Origin: Aselliscus stoliczkanus
Lineage: Eukaryota; Chordata; Mammalia; Chiroptera; Hipposideridae
Assembly (NCBI GenBank): GCA_033961575.1
Contig: CM066733.1
Coordinates: 141,348,421-141,412,420, forward strand
DNA length: 64,000 nucleotides
Direction of reading: 5' to 3'
The position numbers and the translations under genes are program-made. Below, piece after piece: positions 12,734 to 23,830 of the stretch. The notes below the pieces were generated by a model, which had not been told where the DNA came from, did not search any database, and saw only the letters and a list, made by a program, of their open reading frames with translations. Positions within the stretch are counted from its first letter, which is position 1. Every line of letters begins with the position of its first letter.

Positions 12734-14034
12734 TATATGGTCAGACAATTAAGTTCGCGAACTCATCCTAGAAAAAGTGCTACATACCTCATTGCTGAAT
12801 ATCATTGTGGTCACCTTCGAAGAACTCCCCTTGGAAAGCTATGCACTGATGTCAGTGCTTAATCTACCATTCAAAGCAATTTTGGAACTCTTTTCCTGGA
12901 ATGGTCATCAGAGCTGTCATCATTATTACTCTTGATGTCCTGAATGTCATCAAAATGTCTTCCTTTCAACATTTCCTTTATCTTTAGTAAAGAAAGAAGT
13001 CATTGGGGGCCAGGTCAGGTGAGTAGGGAGGGTGTTCCAATACAGTTATTTGTTGACTGGCTAAAAACTCCCTTATAGATAATATCCTCTGAGCTGGTGC
13101 ATTGTCGTGATGCAAGAGCCATGAATTGATGGCAAAAAGTTCAGGTTGTTTTTGTCTAACTATTTCACACAACCTTTTCAGTACTTACAAATAGTAACTG
13201 TTTGTCCAGTTGGTACAAATTTATGATGAATAATCCCTCTGATATCAAAAAAAGGTTAGCAACATTGTTTTGACTCTTGATTTGAACTGACAGAAATTTT
13301 TTGGTTGTGGAGAATTGGTGACTTCCATTGTGCACTTTGATGCTTTGTTTTGGGGTCATATTGGCACACCCATGTTTCATCACCAGTGATAACATGGCCC
13401 AAAACATCATCTTGGCCTCTCCAAAAGGTCTTGGCAAACTTCGACTCTCCTTTGCTTTTGCTCATTAGTGAGCTCCTTCAGAACCATTTTTGCACACACC
13501 TTTCTCATGCCAAGATTTTCAGTTAGGATTTTCCTAACTGTTTCTCTATTGATGTTTACTTGGTCTGCTATGTTTCTCACAGCCAGCCGATGATTTTGAC
13601 TCACAACTTGATGAATTTTGCGATGTTTTTCATCAGTTCTGCTCGTTACTGGCTGCCCTGACCTCTCTTCATCAGTGACCCATTCTCTCCCCTAAAAAAA
13701 TGTTTAATCCATTTGGACACTGCAGTTTTCTTCATGGCATTATCCCCCAGGGACTAACATGTCCCTGGATACACTTCCATTCTTGCCAAGTTTAACAAGA
13801 AACTTAATGTTTGTTCATTGCTCTAATTCAAGCTCAGACATTCTCGCAGTGGCACACAAAAACACACAACAATAATGAACACCACTCAGCAAGACACCAC
13901 CACATGTCAACATGAACCCAGCTGTGAGACACTGATATAACAAGGTTATGAAACCTTACTGAGCTGTTTGTACAGTGCTGCCAATGTAAGTGCTCAGTGG
14001 CAAGTTTGCAAACTTAACTGTCAGAATATATATA
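12734..14034 (-). mobile_element. Mariner-type DNA transposon, full length, inside an L1
   Basis: About 1.3 kb, a normal length for mariner. The left end reads TATGGTCAGACAATTAAGTT, and the reverse complement of the right end reads TATTCTGACAGTTAAGTTTG. The terminal inverted repeats are therefore about 28-30 bp, imperfect, and flanked by TA. The transposase gene lies on the minus strand and is broken (separate entry). The insertion splits the 3' UTR of a minus-strand L1. Similar mariners are known to me from ruminants and some bats, but the exact subfamily cannot be assigned by eye. Confidence 0.88.
12789..13841 (-). pseudogene. Mariner transposase pseudogene (DD34D)
   Basis: The probable start codon is at 13841 (MSELELEQ) and the stop at 12789 after DIQQ. 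The span of 351 codons fits a mariner transposase of about 345-350 residues. Visible parts are an N-terminal helix-turn-helix region (NIADQVNINRETVRKIL), the linker region ELTNEQKQRRVEVC, the first catalytic Asp in TGDETW, the second in LHHDNAPA and the third in LAPNDFF. The second and third are separated by 34 residues, which is the mariner signature. It is inactivated by in-frame stops near the start (within the first 60 codons) and by at least two frame changes, one near 13420 and one in a run of seven A at about 13247-13253. A further stop follows FFLY near 12984. These look like neutral decay. Confidence 0.88.
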
Positions 14035-14430
14035 CAATTATAGTACAATCTATTAAATGATCCCCCTGATAAGTCCAGTATCCATCTGGCACCCTACATA
14101 AACTTTACATTATTTATTATATTCCTCATACTGTATTTCATATCCCCATTGTACTTTCTAATCCCTTCACCTTCTCCCCCATCCTTACTCCCTTCCCATC
14201 TAGCAACCATCAGTTTTTTATTCTGAGTCTATTTCTGTTTTGTTTTCTTGTTTATTCTCTTCTTTATATTCCATGTATAAGTGAGATCATATGTTATTTG
14301 TCTTTATCAGTCTGTCTTAATTTCACAAAGCATAATATTCTCTAGGTCCAACCATGTTGTTGTAAAGGGTAAGATTTCATTCTTTTTATGGCCAAGTAAT
14401 ACTCCATTGTATAAATATACCAGTTTCTTT

Positions 14431-14550
14431 TTTTTCTTTTTCTTTTTTTTTTTTTTGAGGGCAGTGTCACTGGCCCTCATATGTGGGACCAAACCAGGGC
14501 CATTGGCTTCCCAAGCCAGCACTTAACCACCGCACCACTTGGCTGGCCCA
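14431..14550 (-). mobile_element. Short tRNA-derived SINE inside L1, minus strand
   Basis: This is the reverse complement of the short SINE family, with a T/C-rich tail at 14424-14456. It sits within the antisense ORF2 part of the L1 at 12567-15728. Flanks 'ataccagtttcttt' and 'ataccacagtttcttt' are a target duplication differing by a 2-base gap. It has more substitutions than the copies at 759 or 51836 (for example CATTGGCTT for the GCCGGCTT seen elsewhere). Confidence 0.88.
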
Positions 14551-15734
14551 TACCACAGTTTCTTTATCCAGTCATCTATTGATGGGCATTTCAGTTGTTT
14601 CTATATCTTGGCTATTGTGAATAGTGCTGCAATAAATATAGGGGTGCATATATTTTTTTGAATTAGTGTTTTGGATTTCTTTGGATAAATACCTAGCAGT
14701 AGAATTGCTGGGTCATAAGGTAGTTTTATTTTTAATTTTTTGAGAAACCTGCATACTGTTTTCCATAGTGGCTGCACCAATTTGCAATCCTACCAAGAGT
14801 GCACAGGGTTCCCTTTTTTCCACATCCTCGCCACCACTTGTTGTTTGTTGATATATTAATGATGGCCGTTCTGACAGGTATGAGGTAATATCTCATTGTG
14901 GTTTTAATTTGTATTTCTCTAATGATTAGTGATGTTGAGCATTTTTTTCATATGTCTGTTGGCCACCCATATGTCCGCTTTAGAGAAATGTCTCTTCATG
15001 CCCTCTGCCCATTTTTAAATTGGGTTGTTTATTTTATTGGTGTTCAGTTGTATGAGTTTATATATAAATTTTGGATATTAACGCCTTATCAAATGTATCA
15101 TTGGCAAGTATCTTCTCCTATTCAGTAGGGTGTCTTTTTGTTTTATTGATGGTTTCCTCTTCTGTGAAAAAACACAGAAGTAGTTTTTAGTTTGATGTAG
15201 TCCCACATGTTTATTTTTTCTTTTTGCTCCCTTGCCTGAGGGGATATATCAGTAGAATTATTACTAAGGGTAATGTCTGTGAATTTACTTCCTGTATTTT
15301 CTTCTAGGGGTTTTATGGTTTCAGGTCTTACATTTCAGTCTTTAATCCATTTTGAATTTATTCTGTATATAGTATAAGAAGATGGGCCAATTTTATTTTT
15401 TTGCATGTATTTGTCCAGTTTTCCTAGCACCATTTATTAAAGAGACTCTCTTTAGTCCAATGTAAATATTTGCTCTCATTGTCATAGATTAAATGACCAA
15501 TATAGGCATGGATTTGTTTCTGGGCTCTCTATATCCTTTTCCATTGATTTATGTGTCTGTTTTTATACCAATATCATGCTGTTTTGATTACTTTAATCTT
15601 GTATGATTTGAAGTCAGGTTCCATGATGCCTCCCATTTTGTTCTTATTTCTCAAAGTTGCCGAGGCTATTCAGGGTCTTTTATGGTTCCACATAAATTTT
15701 AGAATTATTTGTTCTTAGGATTATTTGTGCCTTG

Positions 15735-16025
15735 ACTTTTTAAAATAAACTTTGAACGAATAGTTTTAGATTTACAGAAAAATTCTGAGGACAGTGCAGA
15801 GATTCTATATACCCCAGAATTAGTTTCTCTATTATTAACAAGCTAGATTAGTATATTTGTTACAATTAATGAACCATATTGACACATTGTTATTAACTAA
15901 AGAACATATTTTATTCAGATTTGCTTAATTTTTATCTAATGTCCTTCCCTCCTGCCCCAAGATGCCTTTCCATGGATACCTCAGTACATTTAGTCATCAT
16001 ACCTCCTTAAGCTCCTTTTGGCTGT
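15735..16025 (-). mobile_element. L1M-type 3' UTR fragment
   Basis: This is an older L1 3' end in antisense: 'ttagatttacagaaaaattc', 'ggacagtgcagagattctat' and 'attaacaagctagattagta'. Comparable segments occur at 18.8, 25.5 and 30.2 kb. It directly follows the 5' break of the previous L1. Confidence 0.65.
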
Positions 16026-17090
16026 AAGAGTTAAATTAGGACTTTTTAAAATATGGAAATTTTGAAGAATAAGCCTAGGGGAAAATCAGATAAAGCCAAT
16101 GTTGTGCTGAGGCAAAATACATGTCATGAAAGTATGTTTTGAAGCTAGAAATGGGCAACAAATATGGCTTTGAACCACAGTGCCCCAATGATATAAATAC
16201 ACTAGTCACTTATGATACTTCATAGAAATGAAGCTCTTTCTGGTCTTGAGCTCTGAGATGACTTTCTCTTGGAGCCATCATTTAGAGATTGTAATGTCCT
16301 AAACAGTCTCCCTAACATCATCACTATGGAAACTAAAAATGGCTTATTAGGGTTGTTTCCTATAATGTTTTTAAGGTAGGTCAAGGTCATGATGACTAAT
16401 ATACTTCAGGTAGAGGAGGTGGGATGGCAGTGGAGTCAGTGCAATGAAGTTATGCAAGCTCATTGGAGGATTGAGCTCTTGCCCTAAATAGCTGTTCCTA
16501 CAGGGCTCTTCCAAAGGCTTCCAGGGACAACCGGATAACTCACTCATTGTCATGTCGATGGTTTCAGGTTGAACCCTCCTGTCCCCACCTCAGCCCCACG
16601 ATTTCCTTAACTTCTCCATTGATGCAAGACAAGCAAAGGACTTTTAAGCACAGGTATTTGAAGAGGAGTCTCCATGGAGAGATTTGGAGTGGGAAGACTC
16701 TAGGTCAGGTTGCTTTTCAGGCTGGTGGGAATAGGAGGGCTGGATTTTGACAGGCAGGTATTCCAGGCACCTTACTTATTATGCAAAGATAGCTCCGTGC
16801 TCTGTCTTGCCCTGCTTCCCATGGTATTTATTCATCTTGGTCAGGGGCAGTTGTTCATAAAAATAAATCATATTTTCTCTGACCACATCTGTCTACAGTG
16901 CAAGTTTGCCAAATGTTTGAAGCTACCTTCTGTATAGTGTATGCCAGAAACCAGATGGGATTTACTGTAATCATAATCATTTATATTGCTCTCTAGATTG
17001 ACAATGCCTCTGTGGACAGTATTGCTAATTAAAGCATTGCTGCAACTAAAATAAAAGTGTGACCTACTGTCCTCAAGCTCCTTTAAAATA

Positions 17091-17148
17091 TCACACACAC
17101 ACACACACACACACGCACGCGCGCACGCATGCACGCACACACACCCCC
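17091..17148 (+). repeat. (CA)n / (GCGC) alternating purine-pyrimidine microsatellite
   Basis: A (CA)12-like run passes into CGCACGCGCGCACGCATGC and back to CACACA, followed by seven C. It is an alternating purine-pyrimidine tract of about 50 bp and is candidate Z-DNA. Confidence 0.9.
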
Positions 17149-17248
17149 CCAAAATTCCTTCTCTAGCCTAGATCAGCACATGGGGATTAGTAGACCCTTC
17201 AATTTCTTGCTTTAGTCCTTGATATGTGTGGCTTTGAAAAATTGTTTT

Positions 17249-17345
17249 TAATATTTTGAGGCCTCAGTTGCCTCATCTGTAGCATGAGCAGTATATACCA
17301 ATGTTAGAGGGCAAAGGTTAAAATTAATTGAAGTAAATTGTGATG
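17249..17345 (+). repeat. MIR-like fragment
   Basis: Contains 'tgaggcctcagttgcctcat' and 'ctgtagcatgagcag', the MIR core-like segment. The rest is degraded. Confidence 0.4.
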
Positions 17346-17392
17346 CTCTTACACAAATATTTAGATAGTAATATCATCTTAATGATATTACT

Positions 17393-17408
17393 CTCTCTCT
17401 TTCTCTCT

Positions 17409-17462
<54 letters not shown>

Positions 17463-17468
17463 ATATAT
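17393..17468 (+). repeat. (TC)n then (AT)n microsatellite
   Basis: An imperfect CT run (17391-17410) is followed by about 25 AT dinucleotides (17411-17460) and 'ggatatatatac'. The AT tract is self-complementary and probably length-polymorphic. Confidence 0.9.
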
Positions 17469-18819
17469 ATACCCATTTTACTTATCTACACATGACATAT
17501 ATCATAATTCTTAAATTATTGTATCATTTTCATATATCTTTGTCATAAGGTTTAGCTGGTATTTCTTTCCATTGTCTTCAATTCTCCATCTTTCTAGCTG
17601 TAAGACATATTCACAAGCTACCAGGATATCAGCTTAGGAGCATTTTCATTGCTTCTTGAGAGACTGAGAATTCTATCCCAATCTTCATTTGATCCCTTAC
17701 CTGAGGAAAACACAACCCATGACTCCAAAGAGGACACCAGCTTGGGTCTCAGTTATCCTTCATCCACAGAAGGTCAGGTGAGGCCAATGGCTTGGGGCAG
17801 CCTGAGCTGTCCATCTGTCAGTAAATGCCATGTCAATGGTTTCAGTGTGGACCTTTCTGACTCCACCTCACCCCCCTTGGACCCTCTATTACTATCTGTT
17901 ACATGCTGGTCTTTGAACGCCCCCTGAGGTCTCTATATTTCCTGCAGCGATTGTCCAACTTCCCTCTTAGACCATAGTTTTGTTAAAGGTTGTGAACGCA
18001 GGACAGACATTTGCATCCTCTCCCTCACCAAGCACATGACAGGGTGAGTGTGTCAGACACTGAGCTGAATGAATGGATGAGGGATGTGATTAAGCATCAC
18101 TCAGAGATACCCTGGCCCAAATCTCTCGCTGCCTTAAAGCTCCTATTACCTATTGTAAGACCGGTGCTGTCTTAGGTGGAGGCCCATCACTAGCTTGAAA
18201 GCTGCTACAAATTTCATAGGGGATGGAAGGACTATGAAGGCTGAGTTCACATGTTTTGTGGAGGGCTGGGGTCCAGAGCAGTTAGGACTCTGGTATCGCC
18301 CTAGTACTTGACTAGGGTACGGTGTTGTGGAGAGAGCACATCAGGAAGGCAATGGAAAGAGTGTGGGTGCTTCGGATAGAGAACCAAACATGTGTAGATA
18401 TAGAGAGAGGCACCCAAAGTGAATCACCTTGAACTTGCACATGACTTTTAAATGTTTTTCCTACAAATTATTTCTCATATTTCCCAAGAGTTATTCTTGA
18501 CTGGCTTACATGCGAATGTTAAGCAGGCTTTTTATTAGCTTCAGGGGAGAAAACGGTGCAAAACTACATACAAGACAAAGTGCAGCAAGAAGTATCTTGA
18601 ATGGCAGAAAGGATGGCTATGCGGTCATGACTGGAAAGTCTGAGCAATGCTGCCTCCCTTCAAATCTGGGGGTTGGGAGGGAAACCATTGAGGCTTCATG
18701 GCACCTGGTTTTCATTTTTCCTGTGGCAAGGATATCTGTTGGTTGTCTTAGATACAATCATTTGATTGAGTTTGAAAAAACAACTCAATAGACAGGTAGA
18801 GAGGTTTCCAGAGAGAGTC

Positions 18820-19330
18820 TATACTTTTTCTTTTATTCATGCTTTATTATTTTAGAGCAGTTTTATATGCACGACAGAATTGAGAGGAGGGTACACATAT
18901 TTCCCATATACTTCTTGCCCCCATACATACATAGCCTCCCCCATTATCAGTACCCCCCACCAGACTTGTACATTTGTTATAATTGATAAGCCTCCATTGA
19001 CCCATCATCACCCAAAGTCCATAATTTACATTAAGGCTCACTCTTGGTGTTGTACATTATATGGTTTGGACAAATGTATTATATGATGACATGTATCCAC
19101 CATTATGGTATCGCACAGGGTATTTTCACCACCCTTAAAATGTTTTGTTGGGCCGGCTGAGTGGCGCGGTGGTTAAGCGCTGGCCTTGGAAGCCAGCGGC
19201 CCCGGTTCGGTCCCACATATGAGGGCCAGTAACACTGCCCTAAAAAAAAAAAAAAAAAAAAAAAAAATGTTTTGTGTTCTGCCTGTTTGTTCCTCCCCAC
19301 CTTCCAGTCCCTGGCAACCACTGATCTTTT
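18820..19330 (-). mobile_element. L1M-type 3' fragment interrupted by a SINE
   Basis: This is antisense L1 3' UTR text: 'ttagagcagttttatatgca', 'gacagaattgagaggagggt' and 'tggtttggacaaatgtatta'. It continues after the SINE at 19150-19263 with 'agtccctggcaaccactgat'. Orientation is minus. It is closely similar in order to the element at 25480-26040. Confidence 0.7.
19150..19263 (+). mobile_element. Short tRNA-derived SINE, plus strand
   Basis: It starts GGGCCGGCTGAGTGGCGCGG and contains GTGGTTAAGCGCTGG and the B-box-like GGTTCGGTCCCAC, then CACTGCCCT and an A-tail. A perfect 12-bp duplication AAAATGTTTTGT flanks it at 19137-19148 and 19264-19275. It is inserted into an older L1 fragment. Confidence 0.92.
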
Positions 19331-20384
19331 TACTCTTCAGAGGAATCTGTGTACTTTTAAAGAGTATTTACTGGGAAAACAATGTTAAAATAATAACAGA
19401 AATTAATGGGAAATTTTCCTACATTCCCATCAGCTTATCAAATATGTTTTCACTTCTTTCTTTTTACATTATAAGCTTTATCTTATGTATAACCAATTCC
19501 TATATGTCATAGCAATAGTGTTGATCCACTAAATTTTTTTATTAAAATTTTAAACATTTAAAGTTTAAAAAAATCTTTTTTTCTTCTTCTGATGTGTGTT
19601 TCCCTTCTCTTACCCATGTCTAAACACTGCATGTCACGCTGATGTTATCTCCCCTTTACTAATTACTTTTATTTTACAATGTTGCTTTATTTTAAATTCT
19701 TTGATGTTTAATAGGAAGAAACAGGACTTAATACATATATTTTGCAATAAGGATAGGATCAATCAACTATTTGAAGGTCAAGGTATGTACACCTATGAGA
19801 TCTTCATGCTGTACTTTTATATCTCAAACGCTGTGTGTGTGATGACATATTACAGGGTACAAAAAATTAATACAGTGATACCTGTGTCCACAGAAGTATA
19901 TAGTCTAGTTGAGGTGATGGAACTTATTTACCCGATCCAATTAATTAGCAGGACCTAAGCATATGTAAGAGCAAGATTGGCTGAAAGTACTAATGATGTG
20001 GAAAATTGTGAGATACAGAAACTTTCAGGACAGGGAAGCCCTTGCTATAAAAATGTGCTAACTGTGAAGTTCAGATTCACAGAGGAAGAAAGAGTACTGA
20101 AGGTCCTGGAGCCTTGACTCTCAGGGGAAGTATTCTTTTAAGAGGAGCTGCTGGGGGTCGCCCCTTGGCAGAACGTGGCACCAACAAGAATGGATTTCAA
20201 GGAGCTGTCGGGAACATTCCATCAGCTGTCCTGAGGGGCCTGGTGGGATGTGTTCATCCCAGCACCCACACAGAACCATGTCCTACCTCAGCAGTGTCCT
20301 ATTTGTATTGGCCCAGAGAGAACTCACCCAGAGAGAAAGAATCAATCTCTGCAGAATAAGATATACTGTGATACTCTGTTTTTA

Positions 20385-20406
20385 ACCTTTTTTTTTTTTT
20401 TTTTTT
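20385..20406 (+). repeat. Poly-T run
   Basis: T tract between AACC and AGCTAGGG. No SINE or LINE body is attached that I can recognise. Confidence 0.6.
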
Positions 20407-21164
20407 AGCTAGGGATACATAGGTAGTGAGCAAGAAACAGTGGTACAAACCAGAGAGCAGAGACTAGTTCACTATTTTGCTTGTGTGTACATGTCCGTAT
20501 AATTTAAAATCCTGCTAATAAGTTTAGAAACCTGTCATAAGCAAGGGAGGTAATTAATTATTATCTGGAAAAGTCCTTTCAAGACTGTGTGCTTAGGAGA
20601 TACACAGAATGACTTTCTATCTCTAGCGTGTTGCTTACTAGGTATGGAGCAGTAACAAGGGCTGTTTCTTCGCCACGTAATGAGGGTCTTAATAACCTCT
20701 TCATAGGGTTTGAAGGGAGGTAAACAGAGTACAAGTAGGTCAATTTCAGTTTTGTCCCATTTTTAAGAAAGCTTTCTAACTTCAGACATATTTATTTTTT
20801 GAAGATGACTTTGAGTTTGTGATAAGTGGCAGTAAAAATGTATAGCCTGGACAACATTTGTCCTTGAAGGGTGGCCTGAAGTGAGCTGGTTAGTTAAAAA
20901 ATAGGGCTTCAGAGTGTGTGATAGCTCGGAAGTAAGAAAAAAAAATCATAGTGCTGGAATGGAGACAACATGTTGTCCGTTTATCATTTCAGAGAAATGA
21001 GCTTGTCTTTATTTCTTCAATATTCAGAGGGAAGTATGCTTAGATCACTACTTAGATTTTCATGAAATATGAAAGTGAGTTGGTTTCTTCTTGGGAGTCT
21101 CTTATTATCTACTTTCTGTAGTTGGCTGGAGAATAATACACCATGCATATCAGTCCATGTGAGG

Positions 21165-21725
21165 TGTATTAATTTTCTACGGCTGCCTTAGCAAATGATC
21201 ACAAAGTTACCAGCTTAAAATAACACCCTCTTATTATCTCTCAGTTCTGTAGGTCAGAAGTCTCAGTACAACATGGCTCAGCAAAGTCTTGTGTCGTGTC
21301 TCAGAAGGCTCTGGGGATGAATCCTTCCTAAACTCATCTAGGTAGTTGGCTGAATTCTGTTCTTTGCAGCTATAGTATTGAGGTCCCTGTTTCTTGGTTG
21401 CCTGTCAGCCAGCAGTTGTCCCTTTAAGTTTCCCGCATACTTTTTCATGGTTTCCACATGACTGCTCCAGTAAGGATGGTTTGAGCCCTCTCACACTTCA
21501 AATCTCTTTAATCTGTCTTCTGTCACATTTCTCTGATTCCAGCCAGAGAAAATTTTCTGCTTGTAAGGCTCCTGTAGTTTAGATTGGGTCCACCTGGATA
21601 ATCCAGAAAAATCCCCTATTTTTAAGGCCCTCAGCCCTACTTACATCTGTAAAGTACCTTTCCCACATGAGATAACATTCACAGGCTCCAGAGGTTTGCA
21701 CATCTGGAGAGGCCATTCTACCTAC
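21165..21725 (-). repeat. LTR-like old repeat, probably MaLR-type, reverse orientation
   Basis: It starts 'gtattaattttctacggctg' and 'tctcagttctgtaggtcaga' and ends 'gataacattcacaggctcca'. It resembles reversed MaLR LTRs in order, but the middle is unfamiliar to me. It has no coding content. Confidence 0.4.
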
Positions 21726-22397
21726 CACAGAAAGTTAGAAAGTGTTATTCCTTATCTATTTTCAGAGCATATTGTCTTCCTTAAAGACACTTTCTTATTA
21801 TATTTCTGTTAAATGTCCTTGGCATCCCCTGCCATCTAACAGGCCTGGAAGATACTCTCTCAGAGTAGTTGCTGGCATTTAGCAGGCACTGGTTTGCCTC
21901 AGGTATCTGCTTACTTGTTTTCTGGGATCCTCTCTTAACATGAGTAATAAGCCTTTCTCCCCCTGGCCTTCTTGTGGTTCTGAGTTGTAGCATCTATTTT
22001 CTAGATTACCAAATTGAAAATAAAAAAGTGTTTTTATTGACAACTATGCCTCATTAAACCTAACTGCATGTTATATGACACAATTGTCAGGAAAGGAATC
22101 AGTAGATTTTCTCCATTTCCTGGTAGTAATCTGGGTAAACACAGATGGTGAATCACCTGTCATCATTCGGTAGGATTCAGCCATTAGGAGAGGCTCAGCC
22201 TCCCTGATAAGAGACCATTCCTGTCACTGAGGATGTGCTGCTTCTGAGGAGTTCAGCTTTTCCTTATATGGGCACAGAAAATGGCTGTAATGAACGCTAG
22301 TGCCTAAAGAACCCAGAGACAAAAGCCTAAATCCTGAGGTACTGATTCTTGTATCCACGTTTTATCTTTATTTTTTGCCCAGCTTGAGCAAATAATC

Positions 22398-22505
22398 TCT
22401 GACTCTCCCCTCCTCTCCTCTCCTCTTCTCTCCTTTCCTCTCCCCTCCCCTCCCCTTCCCTTCTCTCCCTTTCACTTCCCTTCTCCTTCTCCTCCTCTCT
22501 CTCTC
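22398..22505 (+). repeat. Pyrimidine-rich tract (CT/CCTT)
   Basis: About 105 bp are almost entirely C and T, mostly CTCC and CCCTT units with one A. The opposite strand is a GA-rich purine tract. It gives a 64-aa low-complexity frame on the minus strand (22368-22562) that is not a gene. Confidence 0.85.
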
Positions 22506-23744
22506 ATATTTGTTTAGTTTAAGCCTAGAAAAATATAATGGGGGAAAAGTCAAATCACACATTATTGTTATAAAATCCTTGTTCTTTAGGCTGATTTTCT
22601 CTTCTTCCTCCCTTTGCTTTCTCCTCCTTCAACCATTTCACTGCTAAATGAAGATTTCTAACAGGAGTGACTAGTAGAGAATTGAAATTCAGGTACATTT
22701 GTGCCTAATGACTTGCCCCAGCATGAGGTCTGAGGAAGTGACCAGAAAGATTTGGGCTCTTCAGTCATCTTGGTAGTCCCCAGAATGCCAGTGGCAGGTA
22801 TGGGTAACTGAGAAGCTTTGTTCTCAACCTATGGATGATTTTTAATATAAAGATCTGGGCATAACAGGATCCAAATGATTTTACAAGACTGGGAAGCTGG
22901 ACCCAAAAAGATTTACTTATGTATAGCCACACAACACCAATACCAAGGAAATTTTCTCATCCGAAAGTTAGAAAGTTAACCCTATTATCCTTCTTGCTAC
23001 ACATGGGGAAGCCAAGGCCAGAATTTGTTACTGACTTGTAGTTGCATTCACCAATAAAAATAAGCTGAGACCAGAGTGCCAATCTGCTGTGCTCTCTCCA
23101 CACGTGCTTCCCATCAGCTTATGTCTGGCAGGCATGGCACAGCGCTAGGGAAAGCAGAGAGGCTGGACTGGGGTGGTACATAGGGCAAAAAGCACATGAT
23201 GTATCATTACCAGCATCTTCACATGCTTCTTGCATGCCATGATGCTTTTTTTCTCACTAATAAATCACCATAAGCTTGAGGTCTTTGTCTTGACAACCTT
23301 ATTTTTTTTCAGCCCAGGAATAGTCCGTGGTCCTGGTGATATATGGCCAGGCTTCACCCTTGCATGAATTCCTCTGTAAAGAATTTCTTCTCATTCAGAA
23401 GTCATTTTTTCCTTTTAAAATCCAGCCAAAATTTAATGGAAAAAAAAGATCCATTATGCAGTCTCACCCTTAAAGCAAATAGGAGTCTCAAGTAGAAGTC
23501 GTGTAAGTAGTATCTGCTTTCAGCTGGGAGTAATTTAGATTTCAAATAAGAAATTCCTTTCATTGACTGACACTTTCCAGATTAAATTTGAAGCCTCTTG
23601 AACTTCATTATAGTTTCATGAATATTGTAAGGCTTCAAAGCTTGGCTATGGTTTTGAAACTCAGCCAAACGGTCTTAATAGCATTATAACTTATACTTAT
23701 GTAATGCTCTTTCTTCCAAGTGGTTTAAAGCACCTACTGCATGG

Positions 23745-23830
23745 TTTCAGTCTATCTCCATAGATGCAAATAAGTTATCATTATCCCTATTTTATAAGTA
23801 GGAGCCCCAAGGGTCAATGAAGTGACACAA
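23745..23830 (-). repeat. MIR-like fragment, reverse
   Basis: 'ttatcattatccctatttta' and 'taagtaggagccccaagggt' resemble the reverse MIR core. Short and weak. Confidence 0.35.

Larger units (their letters stand above)
12567..15728 (-). mobile_element. L1 element, 3' part, interrupted by a mariner and a SINE
   Basis: The 3' UTR begins near 12567 ('agtttcaggtgtacaaagca') and resumes at about 14034 after the mariner. The 3' UTR and then the end of ORF2 follow, antisense, until about 15728. Without insertions it is about 1.7 kb and 5'-truncated. Its 3' UTR parallels that of the L1 at 58678-59618, which allowed the two halves to be joined: CCCGTGACCA before the mariner and the 'caattatagtacaatct' text after it correspond to continuous sequence in the other copy. 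No intact ORF2 remains. Confidence 0.8.

Noticed and set aside
12984..13604. Several minus-strand frames that together might suggest a host-adopted transposase gene
   Set aside because: The frames are split by frame changes and stops, and the terminal repeats are still present, so it is a dead transposon and not a domesticated gene.
19186..19512. 108-codon plus-strand frame with a poly-Lys run
   Set aside because: The frame runs through the A-tail of a SINE; the Lys run is the tail.
20114..20359. 81-codon plus-strand frame in a GC-richer patch
   Set aside because: No homology recognised and no splice signals consistent with GRM1, probably chance.
22368..22562. Minus-strand 64-codon frame rich in Arg, Glu and Gly
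   Set aside because: It is the translation of a CT/GA low-complexity tract, not a gene.
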